Origin: Dolomedes plantarius | Taxonomy: Eukaryota > Arthropoda > Arachnida > Araneae > Dolomedidae | Reading direction: 5' to 3' | DNA: 64,000 nt | Assembly: GCA_907164885.2 (NCBI GenBank) | Contig: OU015493.1 | Coordinates: forward strand, 124,741,570 to 124,805,569 | Shown here: positions 49,200 through 61,244 of the stretch, piece after piece | Numbering within the stretch: position 1 is the stretch's first letter | How the letters are laid out: the number at the start of each line of letters is the position of its first letter | Made by a program: the position numbers and the translations under genes | Notes under the pieces: model-generated | Database searches by the model: none | What the model saw: only the letters and a program-made list of their open reading frames with translations | Told to the model about the DNA's origin: nothing

Positions 49200-52100
49200 T
49201 AATTTCAGTATCAGCACTTCTTCCTCAACTGTCTCTTACCCCAATTTTGTAAAATATAATTTGAACAATAGGAACTGGCTCAACATCAAATGCAATCTTT
49301 TCAGTAATTTTTATGATTTTCCTCACACTGATCTTAACAACATGGTACAGTCTATTCGGTCTTCTGTTTATAGTTCTTTCCCGGGTAATTTTGCCGCTGT
49401 TCCCCTCACAAGAAAATCCCTCCACAGGGTCCCTTGGTGGACTGTTGATCTGTCTATTGCTAGGAAGCGTGTTAGAGCGCTTCGAAGAAAGTTTCAGCGT
49501 TCCACTACTAGTGAGACTGTGAGATCTGCCAACAGGGCTTGCTGGGTTCGTGCCCACGCCAAATATAAGAGGTTGGTCATGTCTGCCAAGAGGAAATCCT
49601 GGAGGGAGTTTTTAAGCAATATCTCTGAGGAAACCCCGTTCTGTAATTTCAAATCCCTTATCAGTGAGGTCTCGGTTTCTGTTTTCTGTAGTAAGTTTGA
49701 TTCTGTTGACAGCTTTTTTGTTAAAGATAATATCGATAGCCTTATTTCCTTTCATTTCCCCTACAATAATGTCAACACTCTTTCTCATAGTCATGGTTGG
49801 TATAATAACATTGAGCAGTTTGACCCTGTTTCCTTTTCTGAACTCATATACACTCTTGGTACTTTTAAAGCGAAAAGGGCTCCTGGCCCCGATGGGATCT
49901 GTTTGGATGTAATTTTAGAGATTTTTGCAATTAACCCTTTTTTATTTACTGATCTTTTTAATAATTGTCTTAACCAGGGTTTGTTCCCTGAGGAGTGGAA
50001 AACAGCTAGACTGATTTTTCTGCCTAAGCAGATCGTGACCCTCAAAGTTTTAGTTCTTATCGTCCTCTTTGTTTATTGCCCATTTTGGGTAAGGTTTTTG
50101 AAAAAATTATTGCCAATAGGTTACAGGAGTTTATTAATAGGAACAATATTATTAGTGATTTTCAGTTTGGTTTTGTTAGGGGTAGGAGCACTCTTGATGC
50201 ACTTTCTTTTGTTGTTAATAAAATTAAAGAGCTCAGATTTAATAACCATGTTGCTTTGATTTCTTTTGATATTAAAAACGCTTTCAATTCTGTTTGCTGG
50301 GATGACATTTTGAATAAATTAATAGACATTAAGGCTCCTCCTTACTTGATTAATATCTACTTTAGTTATTTTTCAAATAGATTTGTTTCTTATTCCAACC
50401 AGTTTTTAAACATTAAAAAACAATATGACATAGGTGTTCCTCAGGGTGCTATTTCTTCTCCTCTGTTTTGGAATCTTATTATTAATGACATTTTTGATAT
50501 TGTTCTTCCAGATAAAACTTTTTTAATTGCGTATGCTGATGATATTCTTTTGATTTCTGCTGATACTTCCTTCCCCGGTCTTGAAAATAAGTGTAATAGT
50601 GTTACCCAGTCCCTGGTGGACTGGAGCTCCAAGTTCAGTCTTAAATTTGATCACAAAAAAACCAATTTGCTTTATTTTATCAAAAAGGGTTGTAAGCCGG
50701 GGAAAAATACAATTATTAAATTTGAAGGAGAAAAAATTAAAGTTGTTAATAGTTTTAAATACCTCGGATTGATTTGGACAATAATCTTACTTGGAATGAA
50801 CACTTTAAATACATACATAACAAAACCCAAACTATCTTTAATAAACTTATCCGAATTTCAAAAGCCACTTGGGGGTTGGTACTGCTGTAATTAAAATCAT
50901 TTATAAAATTGTAATAGAAAAAATAATCTTGTATGGTGCCCCAATCTGGTGGAATAATAACGTCAGAACTGTTAACTCTTTAAATAAAGTCTTTAGATCT
51001 GCCTTATTGACAATTACAAAAGCTTATAGAACTTCCTCCACCGCCTCTTTAGGTGTGATTGCTGGTATCCCCCCTATTGATCTGACCGCCTCCCTTGAAA
51101 CTGCATTGTTCCAGTTAAAAAGCAATAATCCTGTTAATATTTTCGGCATAACTTTACACCCAGAGGACATTGAGAAACCCAACCGTTATGTTTCGTTTAA
51201 AGACAATATTTTTTCTTATACTACTTTCAATCCTCTTTCTCCCGGTGACTTTCAGTTTTTCATTTACACCGATGGTTCTAGGATAAATAATAGAGTTGGT
51301 TCTGGTTTTGTTGTTTTTAATTCTGTTAACAATAATATTCACACTGGTTCCTTCCGTATCAATGATGAGGCTTCGGTTTTTCAAGCTGAGCTTTACGCAA
51401 TCTACAAAGCAATAGAATGGGCGTTTATTAATGATGTTTCGTCTTTTTGTTTAGTTTCTGACTCTCGATCGGCTCTGGAGGCTCTTTGCCTCTATCCTAG
51501 TTATAATTCCTTAATCATCAAAATTCGTTCTTTTTTTTTTCATTTTACCTCATCTAACCTGGTTTTTAAGTTGTGCTGGACTAGGGCTCACGTTGGGACT
51601 GCTGGCAATGAAGCTGCCGACGCGGCAGCCAAGTCAGCTGGGGGGCTAGCTATCGTCGATGGTAGGGTTGGCATTTCCCCCGGTAGATGTCGGCGCCGCC
51701 TTTTGAGGCATTTATGGTTAGCATGGCAAGCGCGTTGGGAGTCTTTGGATGTCAGCGGTTACACGCGTTCTCTGGTCCCCAGCATTTCAGTACATAGGAA
51801 TCTTTCTGGTCACTTTTTATGTCAGTTTATAACCGGTCATGGTAAATTTCCGTCTTATTATCACCGTTTCCTCAATAAATTTCCTACTTGCATCTGTGGT
51901 GAGGCTTGTGCCGATCCCATTCATTATATTTATAATTGTCCTTACTTTAATGACCTCCGACGCAGCCTGTTTCCTCATAATCTTTCTGAAATTCACCCTT
52001 CTCGTCTGTTACTCAACCCTGTTTCTCGTCAGAATATCTCTAAGTTTATACATCAAATCAATATTTTGGAAGAGGAAATTTTTCAGTATTAACGCATTCA

Positions 52101-52560
52101 TCTTTTTTGCCCTCGTCCCTTGCATCAGTTTTGTTTTAGTTTGCTTTTTGTACAGTACCCGTACTTTTGAGCTGACAATGGCTCTCCTTGGTTTTTCGCT
52201 TTTTGTTCTCCTTGGAGTTTTTTGATGTTTGGAGTCGTTTGACTCTCCTTGGTTTTCGTGGTTTTGTTGAGAAAGACAGGGGTCTCTCATCTTTTTGGTC
52301 ATTTCTTTGGTTTCGTCTTTTTAAACCTTGGTTTGTTGTTCTTTTGTCACTGTGTGTGCTGCTCTTCAGTTGTAGTTTTGTTATGTTTTCTTTTGCGCAT
52401 CATCATTGCTAACGTGTTGTTGTATTATGTCATCGTAACTCTCGTAACACCCTGCAAGTTATTTTATTCACCGTGGTTCTCCCTTAACAGTGCTTCATCG
52501 TTTTATTTTGTTGCAGTCAGGTTGGCTGCACGCCTTAGTTGATGCTAACGGTTTTAGTGT
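49200..52560 (+). mobile_element. Non-LTR retrotransposon (I/R1-type LINE), 5'-truncated
   Basis: Carries the ORF2 C-terminal two-thirds: post-endonuclease linker, reverse transcriptase, RNase H and zinc knuckle. The apurinic-type endonuclease is absent, consistent with 5' truncation during target-primed reverse transcription. 52093-52560 is strongly T-rich on the plus strand and is the likely 3' UTR. No clear A-tail or target duplication was identified. Confidence 0.85.
49261..52092 (+). pseudogene. LINE ORF2 (RT-RNase H-knuckle), three single-base deletions
   Basis: Segment 1 (to about 50028) has VPWWTVDLSIARKRVRALRR in the linker and the RT motif RAPGPDGI at 49876-49899. Segment 2 (about 50029-50776) has QFGFVRGRSTLDAL, SFDIKNAFNSV, GVPQGAISSPLFWNL and the catalytic YADD at 50532-50543. 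After a short bridging stretch, segment 3 (50869-52092) has a complete RNase H: Asp in IYTDGS (51271), Glu in FQAELYA (51388), Asp in VSDSRSA (51460) and Asp in NEAADAAAK (51619). It ends with a knuckle, CICGEACADPIHYIYNC, at 51889. Frame changes near 50028 (G), 50776 (T-run) and 50875 (G-run) are each a missing base. I saw no nonsense codon on the roughly 940-codon path. Confidence 0.88.
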
Positions 52561-53149
52561 CGTTGTCTTTTGTTGTCCCACGGTTCGGACTGGGGTCCGT
52601 TAGTTTTCTTTTTCTATGGAGCGATGCCAGCTTTCAGCAGGCCGGGGCTCTTTCCTTTAATATATTTCAAGGTAATGGAGTCGATGAAGATTATGACATT
52701 TACAGGAGAGATGCTCTCTAATGATGTGCGGATTTACAAGTCAGCTACCACACCTCAGTTTATATTAGAAGTCTAACTGCACTCGGGTTACGCGAAAGTT
52801 CTTTATCTCGTACACTGGAACTTAGGATGCCTCACTATCACTTCTGCGAAAATTCACGTACGTAGAAACTCATCAGTTGTCCAGATCCTTGTGGGATAAA
52901 AAAACAGGCTATTTCTAATAGCTGTAGGTTGACAGGGAGTCGACAAAACTCTTCGCCTATCACAAGGACTTATAGAGAATTTTAATTCTTGGATGCAAGG
53001 CCTGAGTAGCGCGTCTCAGCTTGAGATCGTAAACTCAGCCTTCAAAATACTTCTGCTAGAAGTAGGTCGACCGGGTGTCGAACAATTCTTCTCTGAACGT
53101 AAGTAAAGCACTTTGCCTCACAGAGGACTTGTAACGAAGTCACGGCTGC
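52561..53149. other. Unassigned; possibly decayed LINE sequence
   Basis: GC-moderate, with no readable domain until about 53150, where the next LINE fragment becomes recognisable. It contains loosely repeated phrases such as GAGTAGC-CGTCTCA-CTTGAGA (53003 and 53158). Confidence 0.4.
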
Positions 53150-53578
53150 AATTGCCGGAGTAGCACGTCTCATCTTGAGAACTTAGAGCTATCAAATAAC
53201 AAAACCGGGCGAGTCACAAATAACTTCTTCCTAACTGTCCGAGATGATAGGTTAACCTTCGACCGTCTTTTAGTTCACCTGTATACAGGTCATGGTAATT
53301 TCCCGGTTTACCTACACAGGTTCAAAATTTGGGACACCGATTTATGCGCTTGTGGGGAGGTAGGAGACTGGCAACATTACTTACTTAATTGCCCTCTCCA
53401 TAACTGTCCACATCTAAAGAGTCCCACGGAAAAGAATATTAAAATCTGGTACCAACAAGTAGCATTTAATGAATGGGTTAAAGAAAAGGTAAGGAGGATC
53501 TTGTGTTGGTTGCACTCAAATATTGACAACATAGGAAATTTTCACACTAGTAATGCAAATTCAGTTAATAACAATTAG
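53150..53578 (+). pseudogene. Second LINE fragment: ORF2 C-terminus with zinc knuckle
   Basis: The plus-strand frame ending at TAG 53576 is open from about 53155. It reads NNFFLTVRDDRLTFDRLL, LYTGHGNFPVYLHRF, then a C-A-C-G...DWQHYLLNC knuckle, then a C-terminal extension. It has the same domain order as the end of the 49-52 kb LINE (FITGHGKFPSYYHRF, CICGE...H...C) but is a clearly different subfamily. RT and most of RNase H are missing. Confidence 0.75.
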
Positions 53579-54770
53579 TTAATTAAGAACATTCCATTTT
53601 TATACTCTATTTACTCAACACATCACACTACTCACAAGTATTAACAATAACCTTCCTTTTTCCGCTCCCCGGCAAGTAACCAATTAACAACTAACAGTAA
53701 GGCTCCCCCAGTTTCACTAACACTTAAACAATTAACTAATCTTTATAAAAAAAGGGATCCTAAACCCCCAAAAATATTTGGATAGGTTTCCCCCCCTTTT
53801 TTCTCCCCTTTTAGGTTGTGCTCTGTTGTCAGCTCAACATGTACTTCACCTTTGCAAGATTTTTCGGCGCACACACTAGTGGCCTTGTTAGGAGCGCCAG
53901 CCGGGGCCACGGCCGAAAAGGATTGTGTTCTCGTTTTTCTCCTTCGAAGAATTTCAGTTTGGCTGGGGAATCAAAATTATTGTTTCGGTTAATTACTAGT
54001 TTTTAGAAGGAGAATTCATGACAACAAGCCAGCAACTAGCATGCGCTAGCCAAGTCTTTCAGGAGGATTAACACCAGTAATCTCTACTTCTACGTCGGGG
54101 GTCGTATGTAAGTATTTTTCTTTACCACCTCACCCACTAAATTCTTCCTTCTTCTGTTATTTAATCTAATTTGCAAGTCGTAGTTGAGCATAACTCTTGC
54201 TGACTAACCCCTATTTTACACCTGTTTTCAGTCAGCCTTAAATTTTTATTATCCGGCTTAAGCTTAGTTCAGTTAGTAATATTAGTTGATCTGAATGGTC
54301 CAGATCGTTAATGATAGGATTTCCCGAGGAGGAACTGCTCAGCACTTGTGGTGAGTAGGAAATCCGAAGGCAAGGTAGGGCTAAGGTTAGGGCCTGCTAT
54401 GATGAGCGAAATGGCACGGGACCTGCGTAAGCCAGGAGATTTGGTCTTGTCCTAGGATTCTGACCTATCGACTGCAGCCTTGTTACGTAAGCTGGGCCAT
54501 CCTTGAGTTGGTTCAACCCTAGAGGTCACGGTCCTCGTCTTTGGGGTGGTACCCTTTGGCGAACACAGGACACGCCGGATCACGAAAGTTACGCAGGGTG
54601 GGTTGCACAGTAATGATGAGGTTTTTACCATGTTGCTGGTTTTGCACCCAGGGTTGCGACTGTTCGCTCTCAAAATCGACCATTCCCAATTTAGGCCAAG
54701 TCATCTCCTATCTGGGATTTGCAATGATGCCGTTTTCTTTTATTCTAATTTTTTGAGTCAATGCCAGTAA
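53579..54770. other. Probable LINE 3' UTR-type sequence, unassigned
   Basis: Follows the LINE stop codon directly. It contains GC-richer, low-repeat sequence with phrases such as GGCACGGGACCTGCG and GGTAGGGCTAAGGTTAGGG. No frame with a domain. Assignment to the upstream LINE is by position only. Confidence 0.35.
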
Positions 54771-55203
54771 TTTTTGACTTCTTTCTTGGTTCCTTAAGTA
54801 TTTCGCGTCCACGCTCGCAGCCATTAATTTTGTGCAGTCGTTTCGTTTGGACCTTTTTTCTGCCTCCTTCTTTTCTTAGACTTGTCTTCTTGAAGGTTGG
54901 CCTGTGCGAGTGTCCTCCGGCAGAGCTTTCTCTCGTCTTCTAAATTATGTTATTTTCTTTGGCATATCCGTCTGTTCTGCTTGGAGTCCGTCTGTGCCTC
55001 TAGCTTTGTGGGGTGTGTCCTGTGGGTGGCGGTTGCGGGGTTCTTGTCTGGGTCGTACGCGGGGTGGTTGCCTGCTGCGGGTCTGTCCGCACCGTCGGGA
55101 TTCTCCCAGTTGGGCTTCGGTCAGGTCGGGCCCGATGTGTGCTCTCGGGAGAAGTTTGAGCTAACTGAATTTTTTTCTCTCGCAGCGAAGTACTTTTAAT
55201 TTG
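54771..55203. other. Pyrimidine-rich then GC-rich sequence, unassigned
   Basis: T/C-rich on the plus strand to about 54900, then the most GC-rich non-microsatellite stretch of this part of the window (54960-55150). It immediately precedes the visible start of the palindrome. The inverted partner, if any, lies beyond the window. Confidence 0.4.
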
Positions 55204-55592
55204 GCTCTGCTATCACTCAAAATTTTAAAAGGGCTCTAATTGGCGCCTTTTAAAGTGACATCACTTCTCTAGAGTTTGGTTGGCCGTCACGTCCAGCGTC
55301 AATAGCTGCTTAGTTCGCCCGCAGGTAAATTTTTCCCCCGATCATCATTGATCAGGAGGAGGACCCGCGACTAATTTTTTTCAACTTTACATCTGAATTT
55401 CCAGACATGCGGGCGTCTAGCGTCTGGCGTTGATTGTAAAAAAACCTTTTGTGCTGCACCTTCCTTTGTCGGCTTAGCTGGTCTAGCTGGGAGGTCGCCG
55501 CCTCCGGACTTCACTGTTGCGCTTTTTCCTGGAACGTGAATGAAAAGAAGGGGGTCTTGTTTCTTAAGATTGTGAGAATCAATGGATTCTTC

Positions 55593-55596
<4 letters not shown>

Positions 55597-55653
<57 letters not shown>

Positions 55654-55670
55654 ATGTATATATATATGTG

Positions 55671-55703
<33 letters not shown>

Positions 55704-55705
55704 TC
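55597..55705. repeat. TA/TG microsatellite
   Basis: (TA)n, (TG)n, (TA)n. The partner array at 63493-63608 differs in length and detail, as expected for microsatellites diverging after duplication. Confidence 0.95.
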
Positions 55706-55738
55706 ATTAATTAATTAATTTTTTTATTTATATTTGTA

Positions 55739-55830
55739 TAACCCCCTTTATGGCCGTTCTTACACAGGGGGTATGAAATTTCCGTTCTAAAGCGGGAATC
55801 GGAAAAATGGGCCCCGTAAGCTAAAGGTTA
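55739..55830 (+). repeat. Terminal-like dispersed repeat, copy 3
   Basis: ACCCCCTTTATGGCCGTTC... through GGGCCCCGTAAGCTAAAGG. Same family as 187-250 and 46393-46517. Confidence 0.82.
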
Positions 55831-56499
55831 AAAAACACAATAACTGACATACAAAATAAAATTGAACATTTTAACTTTATTTAATCATATGAGATTTATC
55901 CTAGAAACTTACAATAAGTGACGTACATAGGAAATTTATATAATGAAATTAAACATTATAACGCGCCATAGATATCTCACTCGCTCGCTAATCCCGAAGC
56001 GAAAATTTGGGCGTAGTTCAAAACTATAGTATGTTGTTATGACGAGCTAGCTAACTAGGTCTTGGTTCACGGACCCCAGGTGGTCCGCGGAAGCGTCGGG
56101 AGTGGTCCAGCACCCCATATAAAAAAGTTTCCAGATAAATGAGATTTTCAAAGCTATGTTCATTGAACTAGATGGGCGGAATATATCCGATGTCTATCAG
56201 GTGTTGAATTAAAATTTCTTAAAAGTTTAACATAATTATTTTATTATTAGAATATGATACGTTAGAATGTGAGTACGTTTATCCTGTATCCTTTTTGCCT
56301 TAGGGATATTCTATGCCCCCATACTCCCCCGGAAAATCACCCAAGTCGGTATGGGAGTGTTGGGGGGGGGGTTCCGCACGTGGTTCAATTTCTGGCTTAG
56401 TGGTCCGGAGACTTCTACGGGTTGGGAACCACTGGTCTAGGTGGTGAATTTGGCGAGAAACCATGGTTTCATCGAGACTGCCGCGATGGGAAAGCGTTT

Positions 56500-56665
56500 G
56501 GCCTTGATCGCATTGTGCCTTCCATAGCGATGGGAGATTACTCTCATCGAAACTTTTTCAACCAATCACAGGCTTCCAAACGGCTTGCCGCGAACTTGTT
56601 AAGGTGCGAAATTGGTTAAAATATATTTCGACTGGAGTAGCGGTGACGGTGATGTGAACAAGGCC
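56500..56665. mobile_element. Palindromic 165-bp MITE, member M1
   Basis: Inverted ends GGCCTTGATCGCATTGTGCC and, inverted, GGCCTTGTTCACATCACCG. The centre has AACCAATCACAGG and its opposite GAAATTGGTTAA, giving CCAAT-like boxes facing each other. Related to 57935-58100 and 58109-58281. Confidence 0.7.
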
Positions 56666-56671
56666 TTTAAG

Positions 56672-57926
56672 TAGGGATGAATCGACACCTACCGATATGA
56701 GTAAATACTCGATACTTCTTTTTCGATACCAACTACTTTTGGTATCGATACTTTCTAGCCGAGTATTGAGTAGGTATCGAAAAAGGTACTCCTATCTAAT
56801 GAATAATGACCGAAAATCAATGTTGACTATTGAGCTTGAACTTTGACCAAAACCTTAACAGAAACGAATCACATTTATCAAAATTGTGTTTGGCTTTCGT
56901 GAAAATAATTATATTTTTTGATATAGGTACCTATGTAAAGTATTTTTATATAAGTTTCATACCTATGTCTCCTTTCTATGTTACTCCATATGTTACCCTT
57001 ACCGAAACCAGGCATTCCGAAAAAAGGATATTTCTCATTGACCCACCCAGGAGGCCTGCAATAACACCCAGGCCCTGATTTTCCACGTGGCCCGGTAGGA
57101 CCGGGCAGTGGCACACCCAGGATTTTTTCTTGGGGGGGGGGGGGGGCGAGGTGGACGAATAAAATATTTATAATGAAAAATCAATATTCATAATGTAATT
57201 TCTATTTCTTGGGGGGGGGGAAGCAGGGCCCCTTGCCCTCCCCCCCCTGGGTGCGCCACTGGGCCCGGGCCTAGTGGTCCCCAAAATTTTTATTTAAAAA
57301 AAAAAAATTTCCAATTCAATTTTTTTTAAATTTTACCCTTTTTAATAGCATTTTTTTATATATCCTTTCAAATTTGATTGATTGGTTCATCATATGTATG
57401 TTATAGTGCATATAAGGGATTAATAAGTTTTTCTGGTTGTATTGTATTGGTGTTTTAATGATGAAGTTAATATGTTGTATTGCTTTTTGTTATTTGATAA
57501 TGTTCTAGGCTTCTACGCTTCAAATAGCCAATTCTTGGTAAAATGGTACTTTCCCAATGATTCATGATTATTTTTTTTGTGTGTCAATTTTTGAAATTTT
57601 ACTCCCACATCAGTGTTAGGAGGGTCCCCATTCTGAGTTGTGCCTATGGTCAAGAATTTTCTAAATCGGGTCTTGATAACACCAGGTGCGCGGTATCCAT
57701 AGCCATGCACTTAGATGATTAGACTACAAAGGTGTTCTGTTTAATATAGATTCATTGAAATTGCAAGGAAATTAATAATAGGGACCGGAATTTTTAGTCG
57801 TAAAAAAGTATCGATATAAGTATGTATGGATATTTTTCTTCCGATACCAAGTATGTGTATATACTTTCTTTTGATCCAAGTACCATGTAAAATTATCGAT
57901 ACTTTACTGGTATTGTTTGATCCCTA
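56672..57926. mobile_element. hAT-like element carrying a nested MITE
   Basis: The 1255-bp element has termini TAGGGATGAATCGACACC and, inverted, TAGGGATCAAACAATACC. Sub-terminal TATCGATACTTT-type repeats lie near both ends. The flanks CCTTTAAG and GCCTTAAG match at 6 of 8 positions, compatible with a hAT 8-bp duplication. No transposase is readable. The frame at 57513-57710 (-) is unassigned. Confidence 0.65.
57106..57261. mobile_element. hAT-type MITE (nested)
   Basis: 156 bp with inverted ends CAGTGGCACACCCAGG and CAGTGGCGCACCCAGG (inverted), and G-runs and C-runs just inside. The flanks GGACCGGG and GGCCCGGG match at 7 of 8 positions, a hAT-like duplication. Confidence 0.8.
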
Positions 57927-57934
57927 GCCTTAAG

Positions 57935-58100
57935 GGCCTATTGACATAGAATACGTCAGCGCCAGTGTTACTCGTATTGAAATATATTTAACCAACTACA
58001 AACCTCCAAACGATTAGAACGAAATTGTTAAGGCCTATGATTGGTTTAAAATATGTCAATACGAGTAACGCTAACGCTGACGGATTCTATGTGAATAGGC
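57935..58100. mobile_element. Palindromic MITE, member M2
   Basis: Left GGCCTATTGACATAGAATACG, right (inverted) GCCTATTCACATAGAATCCG. The arms pair through GTTACTCGTATTGA almost to the centre, where an ACCAA...TTGGT pair faces inward. Confidence 0.82.
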
Positions 58101-58108
58101 TAAATTAA

Positions 58109-58281
58109 GGCCTCGTTCACTTTGCTTACGGAGCGGAGCCTAGCGTCAGCATTACTCGTATCGATATAATTTTAACCAATCACAGACCTTCAAAATTAGC
58201 CCCGAAACTGTTAAGGTTTGAGATCGGTTAAAAATATTTAGATGCGAGGAACGCTGACGATCCGGATTCAATGCGAACAAA
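58109..58281. mobile_element. Palindromic MITE, member M3
   Basis: Same architecture as M2, 8 bp downstream: GGCCTCGTTCACTTTGC on the left and TTTGTTCGCATTGAATCCGG inverted on the right, with GCGTCAGC-TTACTCG arms and central ACCAATCA/GGTT boxes. Confidence 0.78.
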
Positions 58282-58481
58282 TCCATATAGCGTGTGAGGC
58301 TAAGAACTACTTATCCGGGCTGACGCATCAGACAAGTTGGTAGCCATTGTTACCAAATGAGGTGGCCATTTTGATCTGACAACTACAGAATATTTTTGTC
58401 ATCTATAATTTTTTGATTTAATTTTTACGGTTTCTTTTATAAAAATCGATGTATTAAATAAACCTGATTGGACCCCCTGAA

Positions 58482-58872
58482 TTATGCTCCAGAGTACAGC
58501 ATAATTAGTTTTTTTTGGTGCCCCCTTTTTTTGTGACGACTTTACAGGATGGCAAAGGCAACGTTCTGGCCCTAAGATGCCAGAGAAATCTGATAAATGT
58601 GCTTAAATTATTCTTAATGATATCAATATAAAATTTTCTATGAAAATTAGCCATTTTGGAAATAGTGCCACCCTTGGTCCGGTAGCCAATGATCATGCCC
58701 TTTTGGACGTCAGATAAATCGCTCCGTTTCTGCATTAACCCAACGACTGCAATGTTTTCCGATACCCTTTATATACCCTGCACTGCTAGTGCTACCACGT
58801 GCCTTCTGCTATCGGTTATTACGCACCGACGTCGAAAGTAGGCAGTGGTCACATTAATGGGACGCCACTTTG
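58482..58872 (-). pseudogene. Tc1-like element 5' fragment (left-arm copy)
   Basis: The minus-strand frame 58735-58505 begins MQKRSDLSDVQKGMIIGYRT, the start of a Tc1 transposase HTH. It continues into ...HLRARTLPLPSC with loss of the catalytic core. The upstream sequence includes the sub-terminal TCCCATTAATGTGACCAC. Strictly a fragment, duplicated at 60300-60690. Confidence 0.8.
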
Positions 58873-58914
58873 CATATAGCAAATATGTAGATATATAAAT
58901 GCATATGTTTGAGC

Positions 58915-59327
58915 GTTTAATTGCGCGTGACATTTAAGTAGACATGTATTAGAATATGAACCGACACTCCTCATAATATATGCGCCTGCAACTGAATGAG
59001 GTGGGCAGTGTGATTTCGTAATGCGGAGGCTGTTACTGGCTTATAACCTAGAAGAGGGTTTTTCATATCTTCTTCTGAAAAAAAATTAAATTATACATTC
59101 GGAGACACTTAAAACGGGTATTTAGTATTAACTTTAAATACAAAAACATCATCTACACACTCCGTAAATAGATCATGAAGAGCTCATCCCAACGCCACGA
59201 AACAGAAAAGACAGAGAATCGGGACCACATCAGATCCACCCAAATGGGGACCCGATGAATGCGCAACCTACCCGCTTACCTGTTTATAACTCACTTAACA
59301 CTTTCATTTATATTTTCGTTAAAAATT
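58915..59327 (+). repeat. Dispersed repeat, uninterrupted copy with Tc1 empty site
   Basis: Homologous to 30195-30436 plus 31848-32035. At about 59162-59175 it shows the site CCGTAAATAGATCATG, with a single TA where the 30-kb copy holds a 1409-bp Tc1-like insertion. Confidence 0.85.
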
Positions 59328-59844
59328 TATCATAGTGTGTTATGAATTTGTATTTTATGATATTTTGCTATGATAATATTTTTAATAAAGAGAATTTTTC
59401 ACTATATATTTCCCCTTAACCTGTTTCTTACGGGGTGTGATAGCATATGTATCCCAAGAATACGGACCCAAGAATGAATATATCTATCTATCTATCTATC
59501 TATATATCTCTATATATCTATATATCTATCTATATAACTATATATCTATCTATATATCTAAATATATATCTATATATCTATCTATCTATCTATATATCTA
59601 ATATCTATCTATCTGTATATCTATATATATATCCATCTATATATCTATCTATATATATCTATCTATATATCTATCTATATATATATATAAATCTAAATAT
59701 ATATATATATATCTATATATATCCATCTATATATCTATCTAAATATACACTCAAGAGCCAAAACATTATGACCACCCCTACATTTTGCAATGAATTCGCC
59801 TGGATGACGTGGAAGGCTAAATATATATATTTTTAGATTTATAT
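59328..59844. repeat. Palindrome loop with (TATC)n/(TA)n microsatellite
   Basis: 517 bp that do not pair with either arm. 59468-59745 is a TATC/TATA/CTAT mixture. 59749-59820 begins ACACTCAAGAGCCAAAACAT and ATGACCACC, a typical Tc1-like terminal sequence, so a Tc1 end fragment adjoins the microsatellite. An AATAAA-rich AT stretch lies at 59330-59400. Confidence 0.9.
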
Positions 59845-60299
59845 AATTTTTAACGAAAATATAAATGAAAGTGTTAAGTGAGTTATAAACAGGTAAGCGG
59901 GTAGGTTGCGCATTCATCGGGTCCCCATTTGGGTGGATCTGATGTGGTCCCGATTCTCTGTCTTTTCTGTTTCGTGGCGTTGGGATGAGCTCTTCATGAT
60001 CTATTTACGGAGTGTGTAGATGATGTTTTTGTATTTAAAGTTAATACTAAATACCCGTTTTAAGTGTCTCCGAATGTATAATTTAATTTTTTTTCAGAAG
60101 AAGATATGAAAAACCCTCTTCTAGGTTATAAGCCAGTAACAGCCTCCGCATTACGAAATCACACTGCCCACCTCATTCAGTTGCAGGCGCATATATTATG
60201 AGGAGTGTCGGTTCATATTCTAATACATGTCTACTTAAATGTCACGCGCAATTAAACGCTCAAACATATGCATTTATATATCTACATATTTGCTATATG

Positions 60300-60690
60300 C
60301 AAAGTGGCGTCCCATTAATGTGACCACTGCCTACTTTCGACGTCGGTGCGTAATAACCGATAGCAGAAGGCACGTGGTAGCACTAGCAGTGCAGGGTATA
60401 TAAAGGGTATCGGAAAACATTGCAGTCGTTGGGTTAATGCAGAAACGGAGCGATTTATCTGACGTCCAAAAGGGCATGATCATTGGCTACCGGACCAAGG
60501 GTGGCACTATTTCCAAAATGGCTAATTTTCATAGAAAATTTTATATTGATATCATTAAGAATAATTTAAGCACATTTATCAGATTTCTCTGGCATCTTAG
60601 GGCCAGAACGTTGCCTTTGCCATCCTGTAAAGTCGTCACAAAAAAGGGGGCACCAAAAAAACTAATTATGCTGTACTCTGGAGCATAATT
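60300..60690 (+). pseudogene. Tc1-like element 5' fragment (right-arm copy)
   Basis: Mirror of 58482-58872. The frame 60437-60688 starts MQKRSDLSDVQKGMIIGYRT and lacks all catalytic acids. The two copies differ by a small indel near their 3' ends that changes the last residues. Confidence 0.8.
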
Positions 60691-61244
60691 CAGGGGGTCC
60701 AATCAGGTTTATTTAATACATCGATTTTTATAAAAGAAACCGTAAAAATTAAATCAAAAAATTATAGATGACAAAAATATTCTGTAGTTGTCAGATCAAA
60801 ATGGCCACCTCATTTGGTAACAATGGCTACCAACTTGTCTGATGCGTCAGCCCGGATAAGTAGTTCTTAGCCTCACACGCTATATGGATTTGTTCGCATT
60901 GAATCCGGATCGTCAGCGTTCCTCGCATCTAAATATTTTTAACCGATCTCAAACCTTAACAGTTTCGGGGCTAATTTTTGAAGGTCTGTGATTGGTTAAA
61001 ATTATATCGATACGAGTAATGCTGACGCTAGGCTCCGCTCCGTAAGCAAAGTGAACGAGGCCTTAATTTAGCCTATTCACATAGAATCCGTCAGCGTTAG
61101 CGTTACTCGTATTGACATATTTTAAACCAATCATAGGCCTTAACAATTTCGTTCTAATCGTTTGGAGGTTTGTAGTTGGTTAAATATATTTCAATACGAG
61201 TAACACTGGCGCTGACGTATTCTATGTCAATAGGCCCTTAAGGC

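Larger units (their letters stand above)
55204..59327 (+). repeat. Left arm of a young >4.1-kb palindrome
   Basis: Reverse complement of 59845-64000. Paired coordinates sum to 119171-119172 near the centre and 119204 at the outside. The net 32-bp shift is mostly a 28-bp tandem duplication in the right arm. Matched landmarks include 55449/63755, 56422/62775, 57710/61461 and 58735/60437. Differences seen by eye are few. The arm may extend left of 55204, but the partner sequence is outside the window. Confidence 0.97.

Noticed and set aside
54897..55199. 100-aa plus-strand frame in GC-rich DNA (MACASVLRQ...)
   Set aside because: Two overlapping frames are open in the same stretch, there is no domain, and openness is explained by GC and T richness.
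57513..57710. 65-aa frame repeated in both palindrome arms (MHGYGYRAPG...)
   Set aside because: Its duplication is explained by the palindrome and not by selection. It lies in the interior of a hAT-like element and matches no family I know.
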